From assembly GCA_963978545.1 (NCBI GenBank), contig OZ021723.1:2170001-2234000 (forward strand): 64,000 nucleotides of DNA. The letters run 5' to 3'. The translations under genes were made by a program, and so were the position numbers. This DNA is from Linyphia triangularis (lineage: Eukaryota > Arthropoda > Arachnida > Araneae > Linyphiidae). Numbering within the stretch: position 1 is the first letter of the stretch; each line of letters opens with the position of its first letter. The notes beneath the pieces are model-generated. The model ran no database searches. It was not told the origin of the DNA and worked only from the letters and a program-made list of their open reading frames with translations. Positions 22,201 to 31,878 of this stretch are shown here, piece after piece.

Positions 22201-24993
22201 GATACCTTGTGGTAAGGCAAGTGTAGTCTTTGATTGTGTAGTTTTTTTAATATTCATTAACCTGGATTGTGAATGCCTTGGATGGTCATTCAATGATATA
22301 TCTGTGCTTGAATTGGCAATCAGATTAGGGTACCCAGACTTTTTTTCATATAATAATAAACTAGGAATATCATTACACGCAATGTCTTCAGGTAAGGCAG
22401 GATTAGACATCAGGGTAGTACTTGGTTTAGCCATTCTCGAATTGGATTGTAAATTTTTCATCAGACTTCCTACTGATCTGCCCTTGCTTCTAGCCTTCAA
22501 CTTGGAGAACTGGGACTTTTTCTCACCTAATACTAAACTGGGAATATCATCACATGCAGTATCTTGAAGTACGATGGGCATTAACATCTCTTCACTAGTT
22601 TGAGATTTCTTGGACATAGGTGCTAAACTCTTTGGACGGCTTCTAGCTGATTTTTCCTTGCTTGATCTCTGGTCGAGATTAGGGCACTTAGACTTTTCTG
22701 TAACTAATAATAAACTGGGAATATCTTTAGCTGAAATGTCTTGAGGTAAGGCCGGTGTGAGCATCTGCTTCATGCTAGTTTTAGATTTATTGGAATTGAA
22801 TGCAAAACTCTTTAGACTGCTTCCCACCAATCTATTTTTGCTTGGACTGTCATTGATATTAGGACACTGAGACTCTTCCTTGTTCAATAATAAACTAGAA
22901 TCACCATCACATGAAATATTTTGTGATGAAACACAAATAGATATCTGGTCTACACTGGATTCAGCCTTCTTAGAATTCGATCGTAACTTGGTTAGCTGGC
23001 TTCCATCTGATTCATCCTTACTTGAATCATTCAGATTAGACAATGGAGGCTTTTTCTTGCTCATTAGTGAACTTGGAACATAATTAAATTCAATATCCTG
23101 AGGCAAACTATACGTATTTACTTGAGCTAAGCGTGTTTCAAACTTCTTGGACCTCAATACTGAACTCTTTGCCTGGCTTCCGCAATTCACAAATGATATT
23201 CTTTCATTGAAATCTCTTGGTATACTTTTACAGGAATCAGAAATAAAATCAAGGCACTTGGAACTTTCACTACCTTGTAATAAAACTGAGGAAGCATCAG
23301 AATTATCAGTATTCTGCATAGAGGTAGAAGCAAGGTTTAGGTTGTGGAAATTTGTATTAGTGCTTGATCTGGATTGCAAGATTCTTTTCTGATAAAGATT
23401 TTGGTCCATATTAGAAACTTTAGCACTGGAGCACTGAGCAAACTCATTATTTGCCAGTAAATTAGGTTCAGGTAAACGTCTAGTTGTTTTACTGGATTTA
23501 GGGGTGTCTTGAAAGAGTATACTTGATTCATGATGTTCTTGTTTAGGAATTGATTTTTTGTGAGGATTAAAAATACTGGTCTTAACAACCAAATGTGAAT
23601 TTGAGGGTATTTTTTCAATTTCAACTCTATTATTAGTTTCTCTCCTGATGCTACTCTCCATAGTAACATTAGTTTTCTTTGATAGTTTAATATCACATAT
23701 TTTATTTAAAGTACAACTCGTAACCTTTTTGTTTATTTGATTTTGTGTGTTATGAAATGAAAACAGTTCAGATATCACAGATTTCTTTTGACTCATTTTA
23801 CAAGGTGCATTTTTAGTATATGTTGAAACATTCGCCCACTCATATCCAGGAAAACGAAGATCGATAGCACATTGTTCACGTTCAGACCTAGAATTGCCTT
23901 TATTAATTCGGATAAGGTCTTTGGACAATAATTCGCTAAGAACTTTTCCAGATTTCAGTCTCTGCTTTTCTCTAAGATATGTATATCCACTTTCGGTACT
24001 TTTGGGAACAGAAAAATCACAGATTGATAATTCATTACAAGATGAAATAAGCTGTTTATTTTGAACAAGATCCAAATTTGTACCAATTTCAATAACCACA
24101 TTTTCCCCGTGAAATAAAGAATTGTCTTTTGCCAAACTTATCCTCGATTCTTCAGTTTTGCTCTTATCAGCTCGTAATACGCTCTTCTCAGTTACTTCTT
24201 CAACTATATCTTCTACAAGGTTGCATGTACTTGAAGACGGTCTGTCAGTGAGAGGTATTATGTGTTGTGTCACCGAAAGCAATTTGTCATTGTCTATTAC
24301 TTTCTTCAAACTTCTCTGAGGAAATTTTCTTACAACTTTATCCGAAAGGGATACAGATTCCACAGTAGACAGTGAAGATTGATTAGAACTTTCTTCATCA
24401 AATATGGTGAAGTCATTCTCAGCAACTGTACTGTCATTCCTTGCATTCTTATATCTTCTACTGGATCTTCTGACCCAAGAACACTTTGAATGAATTTTCT
24501 CCTTAACTTCAGTAACAACAGCGCATAAAATGTCTCTGTATTTAACTTGAATGACAGGTGGAATGCTAACTCCATTACAAACCTGCAAGTCAGCAAATCT
24601 CACACCAGAATCTATATGATCAAAGCCTGCATCTTTTGATACCTTATGGTGTGTTACAGGTGATACAATTGTACCATAGGTCTTCAACAGGTCCTCCAAG
24701 AAAGAATTTGGTATGATGGGATCTACTCTGGATAGTGTCACTCTAAGTAATGAAGGTTTGACATTATTAGCTTGGAGATGGTGGCCAAGAACACTAATTC
24801 CAGAATCGACAACTTTTTCCACGTATTTTTGTTCAGTAAGATAAATTTTAATAAGGCCTCCATTTTTATAATAACTGTGTATGTGACTCGATCCTATAAT
24901 GGACCCTATCTCCTGCACGTAATCCAAGGGAGATGAGCCTGGAATTTCTGGAAATACTACGGCATGACCTGCCGATAAAAATTTATCCGCCAT
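16249..24993 (-). CDS. Giant protein with L1/Tx1-LINE ORF1-like ends
   Basis: One unbroken frame of 2,914 codons. Residues 10-80 (pattern PLDYVQEIGSIIG, then GGLIKIYL) and 83-165 (LRVTLSRVDPIIPNSFLEDL, then YGTIVSP) resemble the paired RRM-like N-terminal part of Tx1-type ORF1 proteins. Residues 2840-2914 (FLQAAKGHTNP, ALKELIVQLYDYF, a Lys-rich turn, RVSRLIMLL) resemble their conserved C-terminal helical segment. Where those proteins normally place a CCHC zinc knuckle there is only one cysteine (C171). The ~2,600 residues between are Ser/Asn/Lys-rich, probably disordered, with repeat arrays near residues 630-990 and 1148-1320. Basic clusters near 1650 and 1910 could be nuclear-localisation or nucleic-acid-binding segments. 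The start is the first ATG after upstream non-coding sequence. No reverse transcriptase is adjacent. The ends' homology is from recalled family patterns, not an alignment. It could be a domesticated ORF1 gene or an element ORF1 whose ORF2 is lost. Function is unknown. Confidence 0.75.
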   Translation of the reverse strand: MADKFLSAGHAVVFPEIPGSSPLDYVQEIGSIIGSSHIHSYYKNGGLIKIYLTEQKYVEKVVDSGISVLGHHLQANNVKPSLLRVTLSRVDPIIPNSFLEDLLKTYGTIVSPVTHHKVSKDAGFDHIDSGVRFADLQVCNGVSIPPVIQVKYRDILCAVVTEVKEKIHSKCSWVRRSSRRYKNARNDSTVAENDFTIFDEESSNQSSLSTVESVSLSDKVVRKFPQRSLKKVIDNDKLLSVTQHIIPLTDRPSSSTCNLVEDIVEEVTEKSVLRADKSKTEESRISLAKDNSLFHGENVVIEIGTNLDLVQNKQLISSCNELSICDFSVPKSTESGYTYLREKQRLKSGKVLSELLSKDLIRINKGNSRSEREQCAIDLRFPGYEWANVSTYTKNAPCKMSQKKSVISELFSFHNTQNQINKKVTSCTLNKICDIKLSKKTNVTMESSIRRETNNRVEIEKIPSNSHLVVKTSIFNPHKKSIPKQEHHESSILFQDTPKSSKTTRRLPEPNLLANNEFAQCSSAKVSNMDQNLYQKRILQSRSSTNTNFHNLNLASTSMQNTDNSDASSVLLQGSESSKCLDFISDSCKSIPRDFNERISFVNCGSQAKSSVLRSKKFETRLAQVNTYSLPQDIEFNYVPSSLMSKKKPPLSNLNDSSKDESDGSQLTKLRSNSKKAESSVDQISICVSSQNISCDGDSSLLLNKEESQCPNINDSPSKNRLVGSSLKSFAFNSNKSKTSMKQMLTPALPQDISAKDIPSLLLVTEKSKCPNLDQRSSKEKSARSRPKSLAPMSKKSQTSEEMLMPIVLQDTACDDIPSLVLGEKKSQFSKLKARSKGRSVGSLMKNLQSNSRMAKPSTTLMSNPALPEDIACNDIPSLLLYEKKSGYPNLIANSSTDISLNDHPRHSQSRLMNIKKTTQSKTTLALPQGIACNDVLSSHLDKEKSACSSKDISLNNQCQPKISQSSSENSKTSIKQNPLPALPKDITLNDVPSLYTDKGKKCSNLNDNSIKDKSRNSDEKPFKTLLINQRKILNSISIDTVSKTHSSLPVSVLNASSNLMSKNQNLSELNANSKNSEERLFDTQCITKKNSLCPGNKDIKKGLTLDSTPILTQNVTCYEAVSSLSSNKEQAQHSNISPSLKIDSSKDSGKRPSDTDCSNEENSLPFRDKEGKIDVNLDVLPVLTCITSNDAISGKRPSDTQCSNGESPFRDKEGKIDVNLDVLPVLTCITSNDTISRPSDIECSNEESSLLFRDKEGKRDANFDAPPVLVCITSNDAISGKRPSDTQCSNGESSLPFRVEEDKRDVDVPPVLVCITSNDTIFSLSSNNDKPQYLDINANSTNNLEDIDKKPLYTQNANLKENASCTKNVMYNSHPSSTSILNQDVQCHGVVPNLASNKEISKHSNVLAETNTDKSVNLVPGLPNIHLQETLQFTTKLSKVDTNLNPIPVLTPNPITSPTLPILFQNTGNSECLIQNFSTGECKSTDFDLGLSNSRCIDLNPTAILPRNVKPSDIGVGLPISQFIPDSTNCKALTISKKLSYSQSTNSQRKVSSSKQDEKAIKLNPAIALAHTVELVTPQIASIFAHHDKVDNYCKNYQYILPKSLVNTGSVLNVDQSNTKMQSTKTKKYGFGSIFHKTKSCNQNKNKKPTRKRKSKAKVSKVKLTSKMNSVQNKTCFSEYEFNSSDSDSNGISYSKWRSQNKTPQKRFRSSSVDEVNSLSSLTVNNEPYDLSFKSRKVNSTIVNNPRYDYNTLVRRKRERINAICQRVSLINKKNLSGGSFQICKNKEVVKNQTIHELSTLDNINKDYPKEQQVVEFRKAALNAHTKDSISSAPMTALTEYVSDLEYNIGALCSKSASSTEKSLETNPEECQTLESAACAPVKSHLNCKTAVKSLQKKEFKKSLSQIHAKKVRKRMKKNRVRYMCLQNDGKKIVLKKVSTASDNHRNVVDLINQSCVNVAMPQETSSFINNELDIDVVNTLGAVVDSNSVMHTDTENLDFNTCVNGFLQQLAHCNQQTTDIADYSAKSTPEFIPINLVTKTVSEVDNDLHLEDFQSSVTQNENVGLVLECQPSEAAARDCIHNFQPNNSIQCAASSTDECNPASSVHQSTLANMQCTTSGLDQSNLANLMVQKNVEYLAIELDELDGKCLNDNVVSSTHFQDYHIAEKVIVKIEDPELEDCTSSDVSCAQDAWINSDKQGDLEQSHLDLHLPGSEIADTSCVDDLKQQSLAIKIEAVYGSESANSICISELIGKAQTESESGDLTKSEHSGCVNDHLNKSPVLVNPEEVARRSESVGVSERIGNETSGDTIPHYDCSLEKDYKELLKETCSPKLQFVPGRLDKSNNDTPQFSDDDIPDLERNTVSVDQDSNQSIHVSSPTDSVVRNIFIKCEVEEDGTLPSGDSSNNAVGNKQVAITFENNQSLIPTEGVRFVQGKNTSSMIINNCLEKDLQPEVDSSLLVSTVSSDEGHSNSSLFSEIISTQGKNAEVKKEQLLLNEATNVMDVSRSCDTKVLSHAKNKRVISPKSNKNNEAHNDSHTFVSTPPKRFGNCSLNKISNNGEETERLDLIDTERKKPHAQSLDVDDDPSEELPNTQGHYMIEKTEKPNTFRIYRQISVSTDHIPSTTSMSTEADESMVTSSNNLKREFIQEDEKWGPYLVKQKGQGSAKRFKRSIDKAQTTNKKFLTKKKNVLNSGLPDGIVNSNQNICDGNINSEDHRVHNPVESSNDEINTLASSTSVLEADSSNLLISNSFEDCDNAQNDKLCENNAFTTNCSPKPNEFVTQTSVSKSPCVDLSNDTLMQPCDKSAIDSVQVVPTDIYSVYRTISKKECSSGTNSVINFPLSEQCLVKFLQAAKGHTNPKKLALNVLQNNKTPGALKELIVQLYDYFKVCNDKKKKLRVSRLIMLLDNRNN
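21035..21550 (-). repeat. Coding minisatellite: four ~43-residue units
   Basis: ATCATTACTTGTGATACA recurs at 21035, 21163, 21292 and 21421, a spacing of 128-129 bp, so the units keep the reading frame. Each encodes a version of SGKRPSDTQCSNGES, then FRDKEGK, then VLTCITSNDAI. The small indels seen are whole codons. It lies at about residues 1148-1320 of the giant protein. Confidence 0.85.
22010..23110 (-). repeat. Older degenerate coding repeat, ~6-7 units
   Basis: The encoded motif ALPxDIxxNDxPSLL recurs at irregular 45-70 residue spacing (ALPQDISAKDIPSLLL, ALPEDIACNDIPSLLL, ALPKDITLNDVPSLY and weaker forms). Between copies are Lys/Ser-rich spacers. It is more diverged than the array at 21.0-21.5 kb, which indicates an earlier round of internal duplication in the same gene. 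Confidence 0.7.
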
Positions 24994-25230
24994 TGGAGAT
25001 TATCAAAAGGTTTGTATATGCCATAAAAATATATAAACTATATCATTTGTCATTTTCAGTGTCAAAACGAGCTAGCTATTAATAATTCATAACAACAAAC
25101 ACAACAAAACAGAAAACATTAAATTTCTATTTTCACTCGGTTACAGTGAAAAAGAGAAGTCAGGATTGGATTTTCATTGGAAGGCCGGAGAACATGTGAT
25201 TGCGACGTCACAGTCCTTAATAGTGGGAAT
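24994..25230 (-). promoter_or_regulatory. Likely 5' UTR and promoter region of the giant gene
   Basis: Directly upstream of the ATG at 24993. The minus strand contains TGTGACGTCGC near 25210, a near match to the CRE/ATF core TGACGTCA, in the most GC-rich part of this flank. No TATA box is convincing and no transcription start is visible. Confidence 0.3.
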
Positions 25231-25502
25231 AAAGCATCAAAAACTTAACAAAAATTTATAGAACTTCATCACGTTTTTACATTTTAGCTTCCTTGGGGCA
25301 TTGTATTTTTGAGAAACTAAGGGATTGATTTTGATTTTCGGGTGGTTGAAAGAAAAATTCGAATAAACCCTACGTAACAATCCAACAGAGCAGTGCAATA
25401 GATTTTCTCAGTATATGAATTATCTCAGAAATGTCGCCTCTTAAATGATTTTTCTTTAAAAAAAAATACCTTCAATTCGATAATTAAAGGATATATAGTC
25501 TA
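25231..25502. other. Spacer, no feature seen
   Basis: AT-rich sequence between the giant gene's upstream region and the repeat starting at 25503. Confidence 0.4.
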
Positions 25503-25826
25503 CTAGCTGAATACCCGAGCTTCGCTACGAAATTTTAACATGTGCAGTATTTTATCTAACTGTGAGGCCTCGCGTTGCAGAAATCCATCATTGGTGTATA
25601 AATCCCAGTTTTTGGTGCTTCGCTCGCAAGAAGATAATACAACACTCCTTTAAGATTATTTTACCACGTGTTTGTGGAAAGCAAAATTAGAAGGCCAAAA
25701 CTACTTATGTTGAAATTTTCAGAACTCTTGGCTCTAGAAGTCGCTTTTTGTGAAAATATTGAAAAATAATCTAAAAACAAATCAAAATTTTAACATTATT
25801 TTTGTCAATAATCCAATTAGAATGCC
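25503..25826 (+). repeat. Dispersed repeat head plus ~117-bp units (left remnant)
   Basis: Begins CTAGCTGAATACCCGAGCTT, then TTGGTGTATAAATCCCAG. Degenerate tandem units follow (AAAACTACTTATGTTGAAAT and similar). It is cut at 25834 by the hAT inserted at 25835. The same unit resumes after that hAT at 34490, so the two pieces were once continuous. Confidence 0.7.
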
Positions 25827-25834
25827 AAAACTAC

Positions 25835-28800
25835 CAGGGGTGGATTTAGAGGTCAATCAAAGGGGGTGCGATTATGAACATGAGTGTTTACAGTGGCGGT
25901 ATTAGTTTGTCAACATGTTGAAGAGGGGGGGGGGGTGAAGGGGTATCATCAATTAGTATGATACTACTAGGGTTCAATGAAACATAAAAATTAGAGGGTT
26001 TGACAATCCTCTTTTGCACCCCATGTAACAAATTACCCCGAAAATGTAATAAAAAATTAAATTTTAAAAATTAATTTTTTATTAAATAAAATATATTTAA
26101 GAGCACAAAAAAATATCTCATGCAGATTAGGTGAAATGTAAAAAGTTAAGCAACCCTGAAAATTCAACATTTTTATACAAGTTAATTTACCAATACATTC
26201 AACATCATAAATCAATTGATGCAGAAAAAGGCGATAGATCTTTTAACAACTTTAGACAACATTGCAGGTACGTAAAACTCTATATTCATAAGGTTTTAAT
26301 AATTTCCAAAGTTAAACAATGCTTTTTAACTCTGTTTGACATCACATTAGTAAATTAAAATATAAGTTACATAAACTTGAGACTATATATACACACTATA
26401 ATATTGGTCACTGCATTCAAATTAGAAATGGTATGTTTCCAAAATTTTTTACTGTTTCCAAATTTTCCTTCATTTAAATGAAAATAGAGAGTTTGGCGAT
26501 ATTTTTGGCAATAATTTTTACGTGGGACAGGAAAATAAAAATAATAATAATAAAAAAACGCATAACCGACGAAATTGGTGATGATATTCAATATACGCCC
26601 CACCCCATTGTCCTTTCTTGAACGAAAAGCAGAAAGATATCAATAGTTGATGGGCGATGCACAAGGGCAGAGAGCTCTGAGTTAAAGACACTCATTTTTC
26701 AACTTTTTACGCTTTTATCAGATTTCTAAGGGAAATTCGGAGGTGGGGGCGATTAAAACACCTTAAGAGGCATTAGATTCATGATTTCACCCTTATGTGA
26801 ATGCTCAAACCTAATCGAAGGTCCCATGGCTACCACTAGCCCGCACACCAAATTTGAATATCGTACGTCAATTCGTTTAGGAGCTATGCTGACCATGTAC
26901 ACATAGACATTTTATCTAGACCACTTTTTTGAAATCAGGATGTTTCAAAATTTGGGGAAAATTAAAAAAAAAATAGATTTTTTTCTTCTTTTTTTCTTCT
27001 GAATGCTATACATTTTCATTGCCCTATGTAAACATATAGGTAATTGAAAGTAATTGATTGGTAAGTTAAAACGTGTTTGGCTATGATTCTCAATATTTTG
27101 AAAAGAAGTATAATTACAACATGGAACTCACTTTAAAATGCTAAGGATAAATAACTTTTTTATAATTTAAAAAAGTAATTTGTTTGACATTGTCAACGGG
27201 TATTTATGATTTTGCATATGAGAGCGTGCTTATACAATGCTTATTCCTGTAAAAACAGTTTATTTTTATAAGAATGAAATATTTTATTATAATATATTCA
27301 AATATTATATTGATAATTGCATAAAATATCGAATATCAGTGTGTACGGTAAGTTCCTTCTTCGGATCATTCGGACAAAAATGAAATATTTAAAAAAAAAA
27401 AAATTGGAAAAAAAAATGTCTTAACAAATATTGTTAATGAAGAATTACATTTTGTAAAATAAGAAGTAAAATAAAATAATAATAATAAAAAAAAAAAAAA
27501 AAAAAATATTACCAAAGTTTAGTCACATTAACACTATATATTGATGCACTAAGAGACTACTCTAACTAAATTAACATATATTCGAACTTTATAGTAAAAA
27601 AAGAGTCAAGGTGAATGTGTGTACAGTTTTTTCATTAAAAAAAATAAATTATCTTTAAATATAAGATAGTTTTTACTATATGGCTCTCTCAAGATTTTTT
27701 ATATTTATTATGTAAACTTTCTTTTCTTTTTATTGGTTAAATGCGCATCAACAATATTCGTATAAAAATCTATAAAGATTTTCTGTATTAATCCAGTATA
27801 AATTTCTTTTAAAACTTTAATATAATTCTAATTTGGTTAGAGGACTATAATACCAAACGGTACGTGTGCTTTATTTTTGACAGCTTCGAAAGTTTTTAAG
27901 GTGCAAGCAAGACATAATTAAACTGGTGTTATTTAGATCAATCCGAAGTCTATAGAAATTAGTAAATAATTTTGAAATTTTGTATTAGTACTGCTGGGAA
28001 AATCTGGAAATGCTGTTTAAACATTATCATAAAAATTTTTAAATGAAAACTTTAAGAAATAACTGTTCTGATTTTTGCTAATTACGCTTCAAGAACAACA
28101 ATATATTTAAAACTTCATTGGGTTGAATTCATTTTGGTTTATTATTTCATTTATAAGGAATAGTATGTAAAGCGAACAGCCATATAAGCCCTTTTCATCT
28201 TAAAGTTTTATATTTTCCTTTAGTTGCAAAAATTCTCTAAAAGATGGATTTTAATGTACCCAACCTGTACTTTAATATAAATTTTGAGATTGGTTTAACA
28301 TAACTGCATATTTTATCTTATAAATATGATTTAAAAAGAACTTAAATTAGGAAAATGTACTCAAAGGCCATCTTAAACCGTCAACACACAAATCCTCATA
28401 TTTAAAAAAAAGAAGAAAGAAAAAAAAAAGCAGCAGGTTTTTTTAACAATAAACTTAACATTATCTGAAAATTAGTTTGTTTAACTCTCTGCGTTTTATT
28501 CAAATAAAATTCCAGACTAAATTAGTTACAACAGGTGAAATTGTAATAATAATAATTTTCATATAACCATAGGACCTGCTTTTTCCTCACAAGTAGCATC
28601 TCTAATCGGTTACATATTGTGTCTCATATTAGATATATTATTAGTCATATTACCATCAAGTTTGAGTCACACACACAAAAACACATTTAAAATTAGAATT
28701 AAAAAAAAAAAAAAAAAAACATTTAAAAAGATTTTAACATTAAATGATTTAAATTATTTGTAAGTCATCGGTATTGTTCCTAATATTTCAGTAATTTATA

Positions 28801-31800
28801 CTTAAATAATCAACTCGTACAAAACAATTTTGGCTTTTATTTAACAGAGCAAATAAAAACTACCAAAAGCTGCGAATGCGCAATATTTACAAATTTGCAA
28901 TCTAAGCTGAAAAGTTTTGCAATTATATGTTAAATTACTTGATATTCTTCTAGTAGCAATAAATGTCGCTGTATCGGATATTTCAAGGCATTGCACCGGA
29001 ACAACGTTAGATTCTGATTAGTTTGTTTATCAAGCAGAGAACATCTACCAGATGGTCTTTCAAGGGAAAAATGGACTTCATCTTAAATAAGAGAAAAAAC
29101 AGAAAACTATCAGGAAGTAGCTCAACAATCGACGCGAGATTACTAGTCAAAATTTTTAAAGTATTTACTCAATTTGAAAACAGACTACAGAGAGCCAAAT
29201 ATTGCTCGATCCGGTGAATTTTCGCGAGGTGTGAGATTGGAGCATAGCAATATTTAAAAACGTGTTTGGCTATGATCCTGAATATTTTGAAAAGAAGTTA
29301 AAAGCTATATGGAACTCACTTTATACTGTTAAGGATAAGTACATTTTATAATTTACGAAAGCAATTTTGTTTGACATGATCAAAGGGCTTTTGATTTTGC
29401 ATATGAAAGGGTGCAGATACAATGGGTTAATCCAGAAAAACCAGTTTATTTTTATACGAATTAAATATTTTATTATAATCTATTCATATACTGATGGTAT
29501 TGAATTGAGAGTTACGTTGATGATTGCATAAAATGCCATATATGAGTGTGTAGGATAAATCACTACTTCTGATCATTCGGTAAAATATGAAATATTCAAA
29601 CATATTTAGAAAAAAAAAAGCAAACGTCTAAACTAAAACAAATTGTTAATGAAATATTACATTTTGTAAAATAAATAGTAACATTTAAAAAATCTTATCA
29701 TGCTTATATATGTCAATTATCTTGCACTGCCATACCAATTGAAGAAACAAACAAAGTCTTGGCATCGCACGCACACTCCAACTCAAGCAAGAATGACCAT
29801 TCCATTCACTTGTCATTTCCACCCCAGAGTAGAGGCATTTTAGTAATTTGCAACTCACAATGGTGCAATGTCACGTGAATGGGAGGGGACAGTATGCCCC
29901 ACAAGTTTTATTGCTTTGAGTCCTTAGTTTCAAATTCAAGGTCAAGAAAAAAGGGGTCGATTTAGTTGATATTCTAGGGAGAACGAAGGAAAACTTTTCT
30001 TGGTCTTAGTTTAGCGATAGCTTCTTCATTAGAACTGTAAGTTCTTACAACACTCTGTAGAATTGTAATAATGCTATTGTACTGATTTGATCAAAGCTTT
30101 TTCTTAATTAGGAATTAGGCATTTTATTTTCCAATTATAATTAAAGGTTGCTGGTTTTTTTTAATATTTTTAGTGCATGATTTTTTGTACGTAGAATAAA
30201 GTTTAAAGGGTGCGAGCAGGGGCGGATTTAGAGGTCAATCAAGGGGGGTGCGATTATGAACGGGAGTGTTTACAGTGGCGGTGATAGTTTGTCAACTTGG
30301 GGAAGAGGGGGGGGGGGGAAGGGGTATCATCAATTAGTATGATACTATCAGGGTTCAATGAAAAATAAAAATTAGAGGGTTTGACAATCCTCTTTTGCAC
30401 CCCATGTAACAAATTACCCCGAAAATGTAATAAAAAATTAAATTTTAAATATTTAGTATTTTTTATTAAACAAAAAATATTTAAGAGCACAAAAAAATAT
30501 CTCATGCAGATTAGGTGAAGTGTAAAAAGCTCAGCAACCATGAAAATTCAACTTTTTTATACAAGTTAATTTACCAATACATTCAACATCATAAATCAAT
30601 TGATGCAGAAAAAGGCGATAGATCGTTTAACAACTTTAGACAACATTGCAGGTACGTAACACTCTATATTCATAAGGTTTTAATAATTTCCAAAGTTAAA
30701 CAATTCTTTTCAACTCTGTTTGACATCACATTAGTAAATTAAAATATAAGTTACATAAACTTGAGACTACACACTATAATATTGGTCACTGCATTCAAAT
30801 TTGATATGGTATTATTTACTGTTTCCAAATTTTCCTTCATTTAAATGAAAATGGAGAGTTTGGCGATATTTTTGGCAATAATTTTTACGTGGGACAAGAA
30901 AAATAGTAATAATAATAAAATAAAAAAAACGCATAACCGACGAAATTGGTGATGATATTCAATAGACATTACACTGTCCTTTTTTGAACGAAAAGCAGAA
31001 AGATATCAATAGTTGATGGGCGATGCACAAGGGCAGAGAGCTCTGCGTTAAAGACACACATTTTTCAACTTTTTACGCTTTTATCAGATTTCTACGGGAA
31101 ATTCGGAGGTGGGGGGCGATTAAAACACCTTAAGAGGCATTAGATTCATGATTTCACCCTTATGTGAATGCTCAAACCTAATCGTAGGTCCCATGGCTAC
31201 CACTAGCCCGCACACCAAATTTGAATATCGTACGTCAATTCGTTTAGGAGCTATGCTGACCATGTACGCATAGACATTTTATCTAGACCACTTTATTGAT
31301 ATAAGTTGATATTAATAAGCCTTTATTGATAAGCCATACAAGCCCTTTTCATCTTAAAGTTTTATATTTTCCTTTAGTTGCAAAAATTCTCTAAAAAGAC
31401 GGATTTTTATTGTACCCAACCTGTACTTTAATATAAATTTTGAGTTTGGTTTAACATAACTGTATATTTTCTCTTATAAATATGATTTAAAAAGAACTTA
31501 AATTAGGAAAATGTACTCAAAGCCCATCTTAAACCGTCAACACACAAATCACCATAATAAAAAAAAAAAAAAAAAAAAGCAGCAGGTTTTTCAAACAATA
31601 AACTTAACATTATCTGATTATTAGTTTGTTTTAACTCTCTGCGTTTTATTCAAATAAAATTCCAAACTAAATTAGTTACAGCAGGTGAAATTGTAATAAT
31701 AATAATTTTCATATAACCATAGGACCTGCTTTTTCATCACAAGTAGCATCTCTAATCGGTTACATATTGTGTCTCATATTAGATATATTAGTAGTCATTT

Positions 31801-31843
31801 ACCATCAATTTTGAGTCACAAACACAAAAACACATTTAAAATT

Positions 31844-31878
<35 letters not shown>

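Noticed and set aside
16643..24319. Plus-strand open frames across 16.6-24.3 kb (up to 234 codons)
   Set aside because: They lie opposite the 2,914-codon frame and follow its repeat structure; they are antisense shadows without splice or start support.
15834..25500. LINE ORF2 or reverse transcriptase next to the giant gene
   Set aside because: I looked for RT and endonuclease motifs on both flanks and found none; the only RT motifs in the window belong to the Gypsy elements at 35-42 kb.
29023..29217. Coding gene starting in hAT A near 29060
   Set aside because: The frame is short, is repeated with breaks in hAT B near 32230, and looks at most like the N terminus of a lost transposase.
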